64,000 nucleotides of DNA from Pollutimonas thiosulfatoxidans (GCF_004022565.1 NZ_CP022987.1:3162001-3226000), one strand, 5' to 3'; positions 18,269-25,561 are shown, counted from the stretch's first letter. A program made the numbers and translations. The notes: generated from the sequence alone by a model not told the origin.

Positions 18269-18961
18269 TTAAAAGCTGGATTCGGCCAGCGCAGCGCGCT
18301 CGGCCAGTAGTTTATCGAAGGGCCAGCAAATATCGCTTTCCATGGCGGCGCGGGCCTCTTCGGCGTCGCCTCTTGCCATGGCATCGACGATGCGGGCATG
18401 CAGCTCGCTGGAGGGGCGCTCTTCCGAATGCATGAGCTTGCGCGTTGCCCGTAGATACGGGCCCGACTGCAGCCAAAGGCTTTCTATCATGGCCATCATG
18501 GAATCTGACTTGGCCGCCCGGTAGATCGTGAAATGAAATTGCTGGTTGCTTTCCAGCCCGTAGTCGATGGCGCCCGCCTGGTTCAGCGATGCGCCGATCT
18601 GTTCGGCCAGTACACGTAGACGGGACAGTTCGTCGGCGCTGATGTGGTTTACCGCCCAGCCGGTTACCGTGCCCTCGATGAGTACCCGCGCCCGTCGAAT
18701 GTCTTGCAGACGTTCGCGTGAAATGACCGGCACCCGCATGGAGCGGCTTTTCATGGGTTCGAGGGCTTTTTGCGCGGCCAGCCTGCGCAATGCCTCGCGT
18801 ACCGGCATGGCGCTGGTGCCGAAAGCATCGGCCAGGTCTTGTATGCCAAGGACATCGCCGGCGGCGTAGTCACCGCGCATCAAGTGATCGCGCAAGCGAC
18901 AGTACACCGCTTCGTTGACCGAGGTATGGACCACCGGCTGAATATCAATATGGGACGCCAT
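18269..18961 (-). CDS. GntR-family transcriptional regulator (FCD subfamily)
   Basis: A repressor-type regulator of 230 residues. The winged helix is N-terminal (VNEAVYCRLRDHLMRGDYAAGD, IQDLADAFGTSAMPVREALRRLAAQKALE) and the FCD effector domain follows, with the metal/ligand residues in RVLIEGTVTGWA, ESNQQFHFTIYRAA and SSELHARIVDAM. FCD regulators usually bind the acid metabolised by the operon they control. It heads the minus-strand operon, 20 bases upstream of the dehydratase, and a perfect palindrome lies 24-35 bases before its start. The ATG at 18961 begins the conserved part; one at 18976 is also possible. Confidence 0.87.
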   Translation of the reverse strand: MASHIDIQPVVHTSVNEAVYCRLRDHLMRGDYAAGDVLGIQDLADAFGTSAMPVREALRRLAAQKALEPMKSRSMRVPVISRERLQDIRRARVLIEGTVTGWAVNHISADELSRLRVLAEQIGASLNQAGAIDYGLESNQQFHFTIYRAAKSDSMMAMIESLWLQSGPYLRATRKLMHSEERPSSELHARIVDAMARGDAEEARAAMESDICWPFDKLLAERAALAESSF

Positions 18962-18984
18962 GCTATCTTTGATCAAACATCAAA

Positions 18985-18996
18985 GCATCATGATGC
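18985..18996. promoter_or_regulatory. Palindromic operator candidate GCATCATGATGC
   Basis: A perfect 12-base palindrome lies in the 128-base divergent region between the FCD regulator (minus) and the DsbA-fold isomerase gene (plus). Its place, 24-35 bases before the regulator's start, fits an autoregulatory operator. It does not match a named GntR consensus that I can vouch for; assignment to the neighbouring regulator is inference. Confidence 0.45.
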
Positions 18997-19089
18997 CTGC
19001 TAATGTCGACCCACGGAACTCGGGAAATCCCGAGAAGGGGCGCTATGATGAAGGTCCTGGTGCGTTAGCGCTGCGATACAGAGACACCA

Positions 19090-19695
19090 ATGAAGACAAT
19101 ACGCTACTATCTCGTGCCCAAGTCACCCTGGACCTACCTGGGACACGAGCGCTTGCTCGAGCTTGCCCGCAAGCATGGGGCCGCGATAGAGCCCCGGCCA
19201 TTCGGACTGACCCAGGCGGTCTTCCCGATTTCGGGCGGGTTGCCGCTCAACGAGCGTCCCGTCCAGCGCCAAGCTTATCGGCTGGTAGAGTTGCAGCGCT
19301 GGTCTGATTACCTTGGCTTGCCCCTCACGCTGCACCCCAAGCATTTCCCGGTGGATGATTTGGCCGCCTCGAAGATGATCATCTCGGTCGCACAGGCACA
19401 CGGAAACGACAGCGCCCTGCGGTTGGCCGGCGCAATGTTGCGAGCTGTCTGGGCAGAGGAGCGCGACATCGCCGACACCGACACCTTGATTCAGCTTGCT
19501 AATGAAAGTGGATTGAATGGCGACGCCGTTTACGCCGCGCACGAGAACGGGGCCCCACTTCTCGAGCGCTATACCCAAGAAGCCATCGACTTGAAGGTTT
19601 TTGGTGCCCCCTGGTATGAATACAACGGGGAGTCTTTCTGGGGCCAGGACCGCCTGGATTTCCTTGATCGTGCGCTGGCTGCTCCGGCGCGGTAG
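19090..19695 (+). CDS. DsbA-fold isomerase, 2-hydroxychromene-2-carboxylate isomerase family
   Basis: A kappa-class glutathione-transferase-like protein of 201 residues. The N-terminal YYLVPKSPWTYLGHERL carries the catalytic serine (Ser12) of the HCCA isomerase/KGST group instead of a CxxC. GLPLTLHPKHFPVD, the helical insert with MLRAVWAEERDI and the C-terminal GAPWYEYNGESFWGQDRLDFL are also typical. Known members isomerise hydroxychromene carboxylate in naphthalene degradation or use glutathione, but no aromatic pathway genes are here. It starts the plus-strand pair with the CoA-transferase (21-base gap), divergent from the sugar-acid operon, and may share its control region. Confidence 0.83.
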   Translation: MKTIRYYLVPKSPWTYLGHERLLELARKHGAAIEPRPFGLTQAVFPISGGLPLNERPVQRQAYRLVELQRWSDYLGLPLTLHPKHFPVDDLAASKMIISVAQAHGNDSALRLAGAMLRAVWAEERDIADTDTLIQLANESGLNGDAVYAAHENGAPLLERYTQEAIDLKVFGAPWYEYNGESFWGQDRLDFLDRALAAPAR

Positions 19696-19716
19696 ATTCT
19701 TGTTCGTAAGGTTCGC

Positions 19717-20925
19717 ATGAAGACATCAACCAGCGGCGCGCTTCCTCTGGAAGGCATCAAGGTCATCGAGATGGGGCAACTGATAGCCGGCCCATTCGCA
19801 GGCAAGATACTGGGCGACTTCGGTGCGGACGTCATCAAGCTCGAACCGCCGGTAACCGGCGATCCCTTGCGCAAATGGCGCTTGCTGCATGAGGGCACAT
19901 CGGTCTGGTGGCAGGTGCAGTCCCGCAACAAGCGCTCGGTCACGCTGGACTTGCGTCAACCGGAAGGCCAGGACATCGCCCGCAGGCTGATCGCCGAAGC
20001 CGATGTCCTGATCGAGAACTTCAGGCCTGGGACTCTGGAAGGCTGGGGCATGGGCTGGGAAGCCCTGCAGACGCTGAATCCGCGCTTGATCATGCTGCGC
20101 GTCTCGGGCTATGGACAAACGGGGCCTTATCGCGACTTGCCTGGCTTTGGACTGATCGGCGAAGCGATGGGCGGCCTGCGTTATCTTTGCGGCGAGCCGG
20201 GACGCCCGCCTGTGCGGGCGGGGATCTCCATTGGGGATTCCCTGGCAGGCCTGCATGGCGTCATCGGGGTGCTGATGGCGCTGATCCATCGCAGCAAGGC
20301 CGGCGGCCAGGGGCAAATGATAGATGTGGCCCTGTACGAGTCAGTCTTCAACATGATGGAAAGTTTGCTGCCCGAGTACAGTGCCTTCGGTGCCGTGCGT
20401 GAGCCGTCCGGCAGCAGCCTGCCGGGTATCGCCCCCAGCAATGCCTACCCGTGCCGCGATGGAAAGTACGCACTGGTTGCCGGTAACGGCGACAGCATCT
20501 TCAAGCGCCTGATGCAGGCGATAGGGCGCAACGATCTCGCAGAAGACCCGGAACTCGCGCAAAACGATGGGCGGGCAAGTCGTGCATCCGAAATTGACGC
20601 CGCCATAGGACAGTGGACGATGCAACGGGGGCTGCAAGAAGTGCTGGACGTGCTTAACGCTGCCAGAGTGCCAGTGGGGCGCATCTATACGGCTGAAGAT
20701 ATTGCTGCGGATCCGCATTACCGGGAACGCGACATGATTCTCGAAAGCACCTTGCCCGACGGCAAGCGGGTGGATGTCCCTGGCATTATTCCCAAGCTGG
20801 GAAGTACGCCCGGACGCGTCAGGCGCGAGGCCCCGCTGCTGGGCGAGCATACCGACAGCCTGCTTGAGTCCATGGGGATCAGCGAGGCAAGCCGTGACGA
20901 ACTGCGCCGCCGAGGCGTGATCTAG
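19717..20925 (+). CDS. CaiB/BaiF family (class III) CoA-transferase
   Basis: A class III CoA-transferase of 402 residues, moving CoA between acids. The N-terminal signature is GQLIAGPFAGKILGDFGADVIKLEPP with GDPLRKW after it; SRNKRSVTLDLRQPEG and VLIENFRPGTLEGWG follow. The catalytic aspartate is Asp174 in the IGDSLAGLHGV motif, matching the formyl-CoA transferase residue. The C-terminal part has ARVPVGRIYTAEDIAADPHYRERDM. Substrate is unknown; the location suggests an organic acid linked to the neighbouring TRAP operon. No acyl-CoA dehydrogenase or hydratase is next to it. Confidence 0.9.
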   Translation: MKTSTSGALPLEGIKVIEMGQLIAGPFAGKILGDFGADVIKLEPPVTGDPLRKWRLLHEGTSVWWQVQSRNKRSVTLDLRQPEGQDIARRLIAEADVLIENFRPGTLEGWGMGWEALQTLNPRLIMLRVSGYGQTGPYRDLPGFGLIGEAMGGLRYLCGEPGRPPVRAGISIGDSLAGLHGVIGVLMALIHRSKAGGQGQMIDVALYESVFNMMESLLPEYSAFGAVREPSGSSLPGIAPSNAYPCRDGKYALVAGNGDSIFKRLMQAIGRNDLAEDPELAQNDGRASRASEIDAAIGQWTMQRGLQEVLDVLNAARVPVGRIYTAEDIAADPHYRERDMILESTLPDGKRVDVPGIIPKLGSTPGRVRREAPLLGEHTDSLLESMGISEASRDELRRRGVI

Positions 20926-20962
20926 CGTCCTTGCCACGAGCCCGCTGGGGGAATACTATGGA

Positions 20963-21005
20963 TACATATCGTAATATGTAGGTGGCCGGACCATCCCTAT
21001 CCGGC
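20963..21005 (+). promoter_or_regulatory. Tandem stem-loops in the terC leader
   Basis: Two consecutive inverted repeats lie just before the TerC gene. The first is TACATAT-CGTA-ATATGTA (20963-20980), 7 bp with a 4-base loop. The second is GCCGGA (20985-20990) with TCCGGC (21000-21005), 6 bp and a 9-base loop. Either could act as operator, transcript leader structure or both. It does not show the conserved core of the manganese yybP-ykoY riboswitch that often precedes TerC-family genes. Confidence 0.4.
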
Positions 21006-21025
21006 TGCACAGCCACGAGGCCGAC

Positions 21026-21742
21026 ATGATCGCGTTCTTCCAAGAGCTTAGCTGGATCACCGTATTCCAAATTATTATGGTCGATGTCCTGCTGGGCGGA
21101 GACAACGCCGTGGTTATCGCGCTGGCATGTCGCAATCTGCCACCCAAGCGGCGCATGCAAGGCATACTGTGGGGCACCGGGGGGGCGATCGCACTTCGGG
21201 TCGTGTTGATCTTCTTCGCGCTGACCTTGCTGGCGCTACCTTTCGTTAAAATCGTAGGCGGGCTGCTGTTGCTCTGGATCGGCATCAAGCTATTGATACC
21301 TGAAGAGCACACCGGCGATATCCAGGGAAGCAGTTCTTTGCTGACTGCCATCAAGACGATTATTGCCGCCGACTTTGTCATGAGCCTGGATAACGTGGTG
21401 GCGATCGCTGGCGCGGCGCAACGCGCACACGCTGATCATCAAATGACCCTGATCATCTTTGGCTTACTCGTCAGTGTTCCCATCATTATCTGGGGCAGCA
21501 CACTATTGCTGCGCTTGCTCGATCGCTTTCCCATCATCGTCACCTTGGGCGCCGGCCTGCTCGGCTGGATAGCCGGCGGCATGCTGCTGACCGACGTTTT
21601 TGTCTTCCGTTTTTTCGGGCCACCCGATACGCTTACCAAGGTGGCGGTCGAAGTTTTCTGTGCGGCCCTGGTCATGGCCACGGGTCACTGGATTGCTTCC
21701 CGGCACCATGCCGAGCGCGACGAAGTCCAGCGTTCAGCGTGA
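21026..21742 (+). CDS. TerC-family integral membrane protein (YjbE type)
   Basis: A TerC-superfamily protein of 238 residues with about seven helices. The two intramembrane acidic motifs are present: VDVLLGGDNAVVIALAC (about 18-34) and AADFVMSLDNVVAIAGAA (about 112-129). Members are linked to manganese export, tellurite resistance and metallation of exported enzymes. The start follows ACGAGG. It is the first gene after the CoA-transferase, separated by 100 bases with two stem-loops. Its last 9 bases overlap a small convergent gene. The metal is not predicted by sequence alone. Confidence 0.88.
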   Translation: MIAFFQELSWITVFQIIMVDVLLGGDNAVVIALACRNLPPKRRMQGILWGTGGAIALRVVLIFFALTLLALPFVKIVGGLLLLWIGIKLLIPEEHTGDIQGSSSLLTAIKTIIAADFVMSLDNVVAIAGAAQRAHADHQMTLIIFGLLVSVPIIIWGSTLLLRLLDRFPIIVTLGAGLLGWIAGGMLLTDVFVFRFFGPPDTLTKVAVEVFCAALVMATGHWIASRHHAERDEVQRSA

Positions 21743-22003
21743 GTCCTCAGAGCTTCCTGACCGATTATCCACCGGCGGAGCGTCCGGCGTGGCTCGGCCC
21801 GGGTCGGCCGCATCTTCCGCTTCCAGTCCGGGCGGAAAATTCGCCTTCGTGGTTGGCGAGTTCGGATCCACTGGCGCGTTCATCATCGATCGATGTTCGC
21901 CCTTGATCTTGTTCTTTACTTTTTGGTGATCCTTCTCACTGGTTTCCTTCTGGAAAGAATCCTTGCGGACATCCGTTTGCGGCTGTTCAGACTTGGAAGG
22001 CAT
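21734..22003 (-). CDS. Small hydrophilic, probably disordered protein (89 aa)
   Basis: Not a family I recognise. The ATG at 22003 has GAGGTG at a normal distance, so translation is likely. The N-terminal half is highly charged and Lys/Gln-rich (KDSFQKETSEKDHQKVKNK), the C-terminal half is Pro/Asp/Ala-rich (ANFPPGLEAEDAADPG); there is no hydrophobic core, membrane segment or signal peptide. It overlaps the 3' end of the TerC gene and lies 62 bases downstream of the phosphoribosyltransferase on the same strand. Composition resembles the 78-residue protein at 22739-22975 but the two do not align well. Confidence 0.6.
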   Translation of the reverse strand: MPSKSEQPQTDVRKDSFQKETSEKDHQKVKNKIKGEHRSMMNAPVDPNSPTTKANFPPGLEAEDAADPGRATPDAPPVDNRSGSSEDSR

Positions 22004-22065
22004 AAGACACCTCGTGGTTAGGCATGCTCGGACATGCGCATCAAGGCAATTGTCGTACCCGAGTG

Positions 22066-22716
22066 CTAGGCGCTCCTGCTTCTGGCGAGCAACTCGGTGA
22101 CCTGTGCGTCGCTGGTTTGGGGGAAGCTCACATACCAGAGGCCCACGGCACGAAATATGGCCGGGGTGGCCAGGCACACAATACGATCGGCCTCCCGGCG
22201 AATTAACTGGTGAGCCTCCGACGATGCAACTGGCACCGCAGCCACAATCAGGGCCGGATCTTGTTGGCGTATGGCCATGATGGCTGCCTGCATGGTGGAT
22301 CCCGTCGCAAGCCCATCGTCCACGACAATGATGGTTCTATCGGCGACCACAGGGGGTGGCCGATCACCGCGATACGCATCCACCCGACGGTCCAGCTCCG
22401 CGCTTTCGATCTCTATTACCTGGGCGATGGCTTCCTGCCGGATGTTCAATGCGCATACCACATCCTGTTTCAGTATGGTGATGCCTCCCGGGGCGATGGC
22501 GCCCATGGCATATTCCCGGTTCATGGGCGCGCCCAGCTTGCGCACCACCAGCACATCCAACGGCGCATGCAACCTTGCCGCAACTTCGTAGGCGACGGGC
22601 ACGCCGCCACGAGGCAGCCCCAGTACCAGCAAGTTGCCATGGCGCCCGTAATCTTGTAGCAAAGCGTCGGCCAACTGCCGGCCGGCATCTGCCCGATCCG
22701 TGAACAGGGCATTCAT
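22066..22716 (-). CDS. Predicted phosphoribosyltransferase (COG1926 type)
   Basis: A type I phosphoribosyltransferase-fold protein of 216 residues. The PRPP loop is IIVVDDGLATGSTMQAAI (about 129-146); the N-terminal VLGLPRGGVPVAYEVA and DVLVVRKLGAPMNREYAMGAI are characteristic of the group often found with stress and hydrolase genes. The acceptor base or substrate is unknown. It sits between two small disordered proteins on the same strand; the gap to the upstream one is 22 bases, so the three may be one transcript. Confidence 0.85.
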   Translation of the reverse strand: MNALFTDRADAGRQLADALLQDYGRHGNLLVLGLPRGGVPVAYEVAARLHAPLDVLVVRKLGAPMNREYAMGAIAPGGITILKQDVVCALNIRQEAIAQVIEIESAELDRRVDAYRGDRPPPVVADRTIIVVDDGLATGSTMQAAIMAIRQQDPALIVAAVPVASSEAHQLIRREADRIVCLATPAIFRAVGLWYVSFPQTSDAQVTELLARSRSA

Positions 22717-22738
22717 GCATGCTCTTCAGATAAGTGGG

Positions 22739-22975
22739 TTATTTTCCAGAGGGCTTCTTTTCCAGGAAGGCGGGCGTGTCGTCGCGCGGGCTCAGTCCGG
22801 AAGGGGCATCCTCGGACGCTTGCGGATTGGGGTTCCCGTCGAAACGTGTGGCCTTGTGCTGTGGCTCGACGTCCGATTTGGCGGTGTCCGGCGCCGGCTG
22901 GTCACGCGTCTTATTGCCCGGATCGGTTGCGGACGGCGCTGAGGAATTGTCCGGGCGCTCAGGTAATTCAGACAT
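22739..22975 (-). CDS. Small Pro/Asp-rich disordered protein (78 aa)
   Basis: Not recognised. A clear GAGGAG precedes the ATG at 22975. The protein is rich in Pro, Asp, Ser, Ala and Lys without hydrophobic segments (for example RDQPAPDTAKSDVEPQHK and the tail FLEKKPSGK), so it should be unfolded and cytoplasmic. It is the first gene of the minus-strand trio with the phosphoribosyltransferase and the 89-residue protein, and is divergent from the FUSC gene. A stress-protective or hydrophilin-like role is only a guess from composition and context. Confidence 0.62.
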   Translation of the reverse strand: MSELPERPDNSSAPSATDPGNKTRDQPAPDTAKSDVEPQHKATRFDGNPNPQASEDAPSGLSPRDDTPAFLEKKPSGK

Positions 22976-23068
22976 ACGATTCTCCTCAAAGTTTATTGGT
23001 CAACCTTGCGAAGGGCAGCAAATGTAGTGCCTGACCAAAAGACGGCATGGCAGTTGCCTCTACGTCGC

Positions 23069-24154
23069 ATGCAAATTTTTCGAAACTATCGGGATGCCAT
23101 CAAGAGATGGTTGCGGTACGACGAGGTTCGAATACCCGTGCAGACCGCAAGCGCTGTATTGCTCGCTTACGTTGTGGGTAGCATCGTTGATCCCGAGAAC
23201 ATATCGTGGGCGGTGTTTTCATCGCTCTTTGTCGTCCAGGCCAGCATAGGCGGGACCGTTAGCGCCGCACTGGGGCGCATGGCGGGCGCACTATTGGGCG
23301 CCGCGCTTGCGGTGTTGCTCGTTATGGTGCTTGGCGAGGGCAACTGGCGTAGCGCACTCGCGCTGGTGATAGGTGTCGGCTTCATGAGCGTCTTGACGGC
23401 ACGCTGGCCGATTTTGGGATACGGGTTGGTGACCGTGACCATCATTGCCGTTGCGCCGGAGTTCGCACTGGTCGAGGGCGCTTTCAAGAAGGTAGTGGCA
23501 ATCGTCGTTGGCTCCAGTTGCGGGATAGCTGCGGCTTTTGCTGTCCTGCCCATGTCGGCATGTCGATCCCAGCAAGCTTATCTGGCTGCGGCCTTGCGAT
23601 CTTGTGGCGACTTTGTGGTCGAGTGTACGAGCTGTCTGGTGGGAGGGCGCGAGGGCAAGAACCGCAGTTCCGACCGTCTTATCGGCAGAGCCCTGGACGG
23701 CGCGCGTGAAATGTCGCGTCAGGCTCGGATCGAAGCAAAGGCCCCCATCATGCGCCATGGATTCTCTGTCGACGCGCTCCTACCGGAGATCGAGCGCTTC
23801 CGCTATACGCTGACGCTACTGGACCGCTACAGCGATGAGCCTATTTCGGAGGAACTGCTAGGACGGCACAAGATGGCGCTGGTGGATCTGGCGGACGATA
23901 TGGCTCGATGGCTGAAAGTGGCGGCCGACGCGATAGAGTCTGGCCAGGAGTGCACCGACTTGAGGGATGTATGGGGCCGCTATAAGGAGCTTTCAGAGCA
24001 CATGGACGTAACGGTCGATGAGGGCCGCCTTTCAGCGGGCGACACAGAACGCATGATGGCCTTGAAAGGCGCTTTCTATACGGTGCTTTCCAACATGACG
24101 TCGCTTGCCGAGCAGGTTAATCATTGCCGTGATCGGGCGCAGCAGGCCACCTGA
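23069..24154 (+). CDS. FUSC-family inner membrane protein (aromatic-acid exporter-like)
   Basis: A fusaric-acid-resistance/aromatic exporter family protein of 361 residues. The first half carries about six membrane segments (VQTASAVLLAYVVGSIV, WAVFSSLFVVQASIGGT, AGALLGAALAVLLVMVLG, LVIGVGFMSVLTA, VTIIAVAP, VVAIVVGSSCGIAAAFAVL); the second half is a soluble helical domain. The pattern IPVQTASAVLLAY...AVFSSLFVVQ...GRMAGALLGA is the hallmark. The ATG at 23069 begins the conserved part; upstream in-frame codons from 23006 look unlike coding sequence. A strong stem lies between it and the convergent DUF4148 gene. Confidence 0.82.
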   Translation: MQIFRNYRDAIKRWLRYDEVRIPVQTASAVLLAYVVGSIVDPENISWAVFSSLFVVQASIGGTVSAALGRMAGALLGAALAVLLVMVLGEGNWRSALALVIGVGFMSVLTARWPILGYGLVTVTIIAVAPEFALVEGAFKKVVAIVVGSSCGIAAAFAVLPMSACRSQQAYLAAALRSCGDFVVECTSCLVGGREGKNRSSDRLIGRALDGAREMSRQARIEAKAPIMRHGFSVDALLPEIERFRYTLTLLDRYSDEPISEELLGRHKMALVDLADDMARWLKVAADAIESGQECTDLRDVWGRYKELSEHMDVTVDEGRLSAGDTERMMALKGAFYTVLSNMTSLAEQVNHCRDRAQQAT

Positions 24155-24178
24155 ATGGCGCTGCCTTGGTGAAGGGGG

Positions 24179-24207
24179 CGTGCAGCGCCGAAGGCGGGCG
24201 CTGCACG
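24179..24207. terminator. Terminator-like stem between convergent genes
   Basis: An 11-bp perfect stem, CGTGCAGCGCC (24179-24189) with GGCGCTGCACG (24197-24207), and a 7-base loop. It lies in the 59 bases between the convergent FUSC and DUF4148 genes and could end both transcripts. No U-tract follows on either strand, so termination efficiency is uncertain. Confidence 0.55.
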
Positions 24208-24213
24208 GGGCGA

Positions 24214-24576
24214 TCAAGCCTCGATTTGATCAACATTGCCGGACGCCAGGTACTCGTGCAGTTCGTTGACGACTTGAGCGCGGGTCTTGGTGCTTTCAGC
24301 GGCTGCGACGGGCGGATAGTCCAGTTCGCCTTGGCTTAGTTCACCAGCGGCGCGTGCGGCTGCCAGTTCGGCCAGTACTTGGTCGCGGCTTTTGCTTTCG
24401 CTGGAAACGATTGCTGGCGGGTAGTTGAGTTCGCCGCGGGTAAGCTGGCCGCTTTCACGGGCTTGCTGAAGCTCGGCAACGACTTGAGCGCGGGTGACTG
24501 TGGTGGTTTGCTCGGCTTGTGCTGCCCCTGCAAACATGGCTGCGGAGATGATGAGGGTGGTGGCTACGGTTTTCAT
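24214..24576 (-). CDS. DUF4148 exported protein
   Basis: A small secreted protein of 120 residues of the DUF4148 family, common in Burkholderiales and of unknown function. A signal peptide ends at AGAAQA-EQ. The mature part is built of repeats: RAQVVAELQQARESGQLTRGELNYPP, then RDQVLAELAAARAAGELSQGELDYPP (both cut to the shared pattern RxQVxAELxxARxxGxLxxGELxYPP), then a degenerate third copy RAQVVNELHEYLASGNVD. The ATG at 24576 follows GGAG; an in-frame codon at 24588 is less likely. A CTAGGG-type inverted repeat lies about 98 bases upstream. Confidence 0.85.
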   Translation of the reverse strand: MKTVATTLIISAAMFAGAAQAEQTTTVTRAQVVAELQQARESGQLTRGELNYPPAIVSSESKSRDQVLAELAAARAAGELSQGELDYPPVAAAESTKTRAQVVNELHEYLASGNVDQIEA

Positions 24577-24673
24577 ACTGAACTCCAATGAGGTAGATGG
24601 ATTAAGGTATCGGGATGCTGGCTTGTGGCCGGCAATGTGTGTCTCGATGGGTTCCAGTATGCAGATCGAATCA

Positions 24674-24689
24674 CTAGGGATAAACCCTG
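24674..24689 (-). promoter_or_regulatory. CTAGGG-AT-AAACCCTG motif upstream of the DUF4148 gene
   Basis: Read on the gene strand this is CAGGGTTTATCCCTAG, a near-palindrome 98-113 bases before the DUF4148 start. Almost the same motif (CAGGGTTTGCCCTAG) lies 62-76 bases before the GGDEF-EAL gene at 39640-39654, in the same orientation. The repetition in front of two unlinked genes suggests a regulator site; which protein binds is unknown. Confidence 0.4.
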
Positions 24690-24863
24690 GTTTGCGGGAA
24701 ACATAGTTCCATTAAAGCGAACAATGAGTGCGTTTCATAGGGGATTAGGCTGAGGCTATGACGGTCATTGAGGAAATTGTTCGCGTTTTCCTTTTGATTC
24801 GATGTTTCTTTTGGACTGATTAGTCTTTCTGAGGCTGGCACTTCACTGTCGTTTTCTAAACCC

Positions 24864-25087
24864 GGCCTGAGGTGGGTGGGGCTGGCTGGGCTCGACGGTC
24901 ACGGCCCCGGCTTGCGCCGGGGCAAACCTTGCGTCAGCGCCACGGCGGGGCGCCTGCGGAACTCGCAACGTCGGGGCAGTGCCCCGACAAGCGCGTTGCT
25001 CGGTCAGCCGCAGGCTTGCCTCCCCGCCGCGACACTGCCACAAGGCGTGCCCTAAAGCCGCCCAGCCAGCCCCACCCACCCCAGGCC
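24864..25087 (+). repeat. Nested palindromic element A (structured-RNA-like)
   Basis: The outer arms 24864-24891 and 25060-25087 pair at 27 of 28 positions. Inside, in order: a shared box TCGACGGTCACGGCC (24892-24906); a side hairpin GCCCCGGC-TTGC-GCCGGGGC (24904-24923); CCTTG (24927-24931) with CAAGG (25041-25045); CGGCGGGG (24943-24950) with CCCCGCCG (25022-25029); CCTGCGG (24953-24959) with CCGCAGG (25008-25014); GCAACG (24965-24970) with CGTTGC (24994-24999); and an apical hairpin GTCGGGGC-AGT-GCCCCGAC (24970-24988). A second box GGCGTGCCCTAAAGC is at 25044-25058. Strand is set by the box order, matching element B read on the minus strand. It could be a structured RNA, a protein-binding DNA element or a mobile palindrome; no family is recognised. 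Confidence 0.75.
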
Positions 25088-25336
25088 TCCGATGGAGATA
25101 ATTGACGCAGTGATACTGACGTCCCGCTGGACTGCAGGCTTGGCCGCTTGATCGGCACTCCGGTTTTGTGAAGGACTATTGGGCGAGGTGGATTCGGCGG
25201 TCCGTATTGACTGACAATGATTCAAAGCGAGGTCTCGCGCATGCACCTTCTCTCTGTCCCCCGTTCAAGATCGACCCCGGTACTTCAGAGTCCGAGGCCA
25301 CGGCAAGGCAGCGTGGATCAATTGGATAGATTGCAA

Positions 25337-25561
25337 AAGGCGTGCACGGGCAGGTGGCGGGGTGGCGCATTGGGCACGCCGGCTGTCAGTGCGGATCAGG
25401 GATGCAAGGCCGCGACTGTTTGAGGCGGGTGCTTTGGATAGCCCGGGGGGCTATCCATCCGCCGAGTTTCGCGGCCGCCCTGATCCGTGCTGATAGCCGG
25501 GAAGTCCGGCTTGCCGGACCGTGACCATTAAGCCGCCCCGCCACCTGCCCGTGCGCGCCTT
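25337..25561 (-). repeat. Nested palindromic element B (same family as A, opposite strand)
   Basis: The outer arms 25337-25366 and 25532-25561 pair at 28 of 30 positions. The next stem, 25379-25401 with 25478-25500, pairs at 20 of 23. Then GGCCGCG (25408-25414) with CGCGGCC (25470-25476), GGCGGGT (25424-25430) with ATCCGCC (25457-25463), and the apical hairpin GGATAGCCC-GGG-GGGCTATCC (25436-25456). A side hairpin GTCCGGC-TT-GCCGGAC is at 25504-25519. On the plus strand all six mismatches in these stems are G-U wobbles. On the minus strand it carries TTAATGGTCACGGTC (25517-25531) and GGCGTGCCCAATGCGC (25365-25380), the two boxes of element A in the same order. Confidence 0.75.

Noticed and set aside
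20941..21025. Manganese (yybP-ykoY) riboswitch before the TerC gene
   Set aside because: The leader is only about 85 bases, and I could not find the conserved GGGGAGUAG and CACUGCC parts. Two plain stem-loops explain the structure.
24864..25561. CRISPR array or insertion-sequence ends
   Set aside because: There are no evenly spaced direct repeats, no transposase and no target-site duplication; the two units are single, inverted to each other and diverged in their stems.
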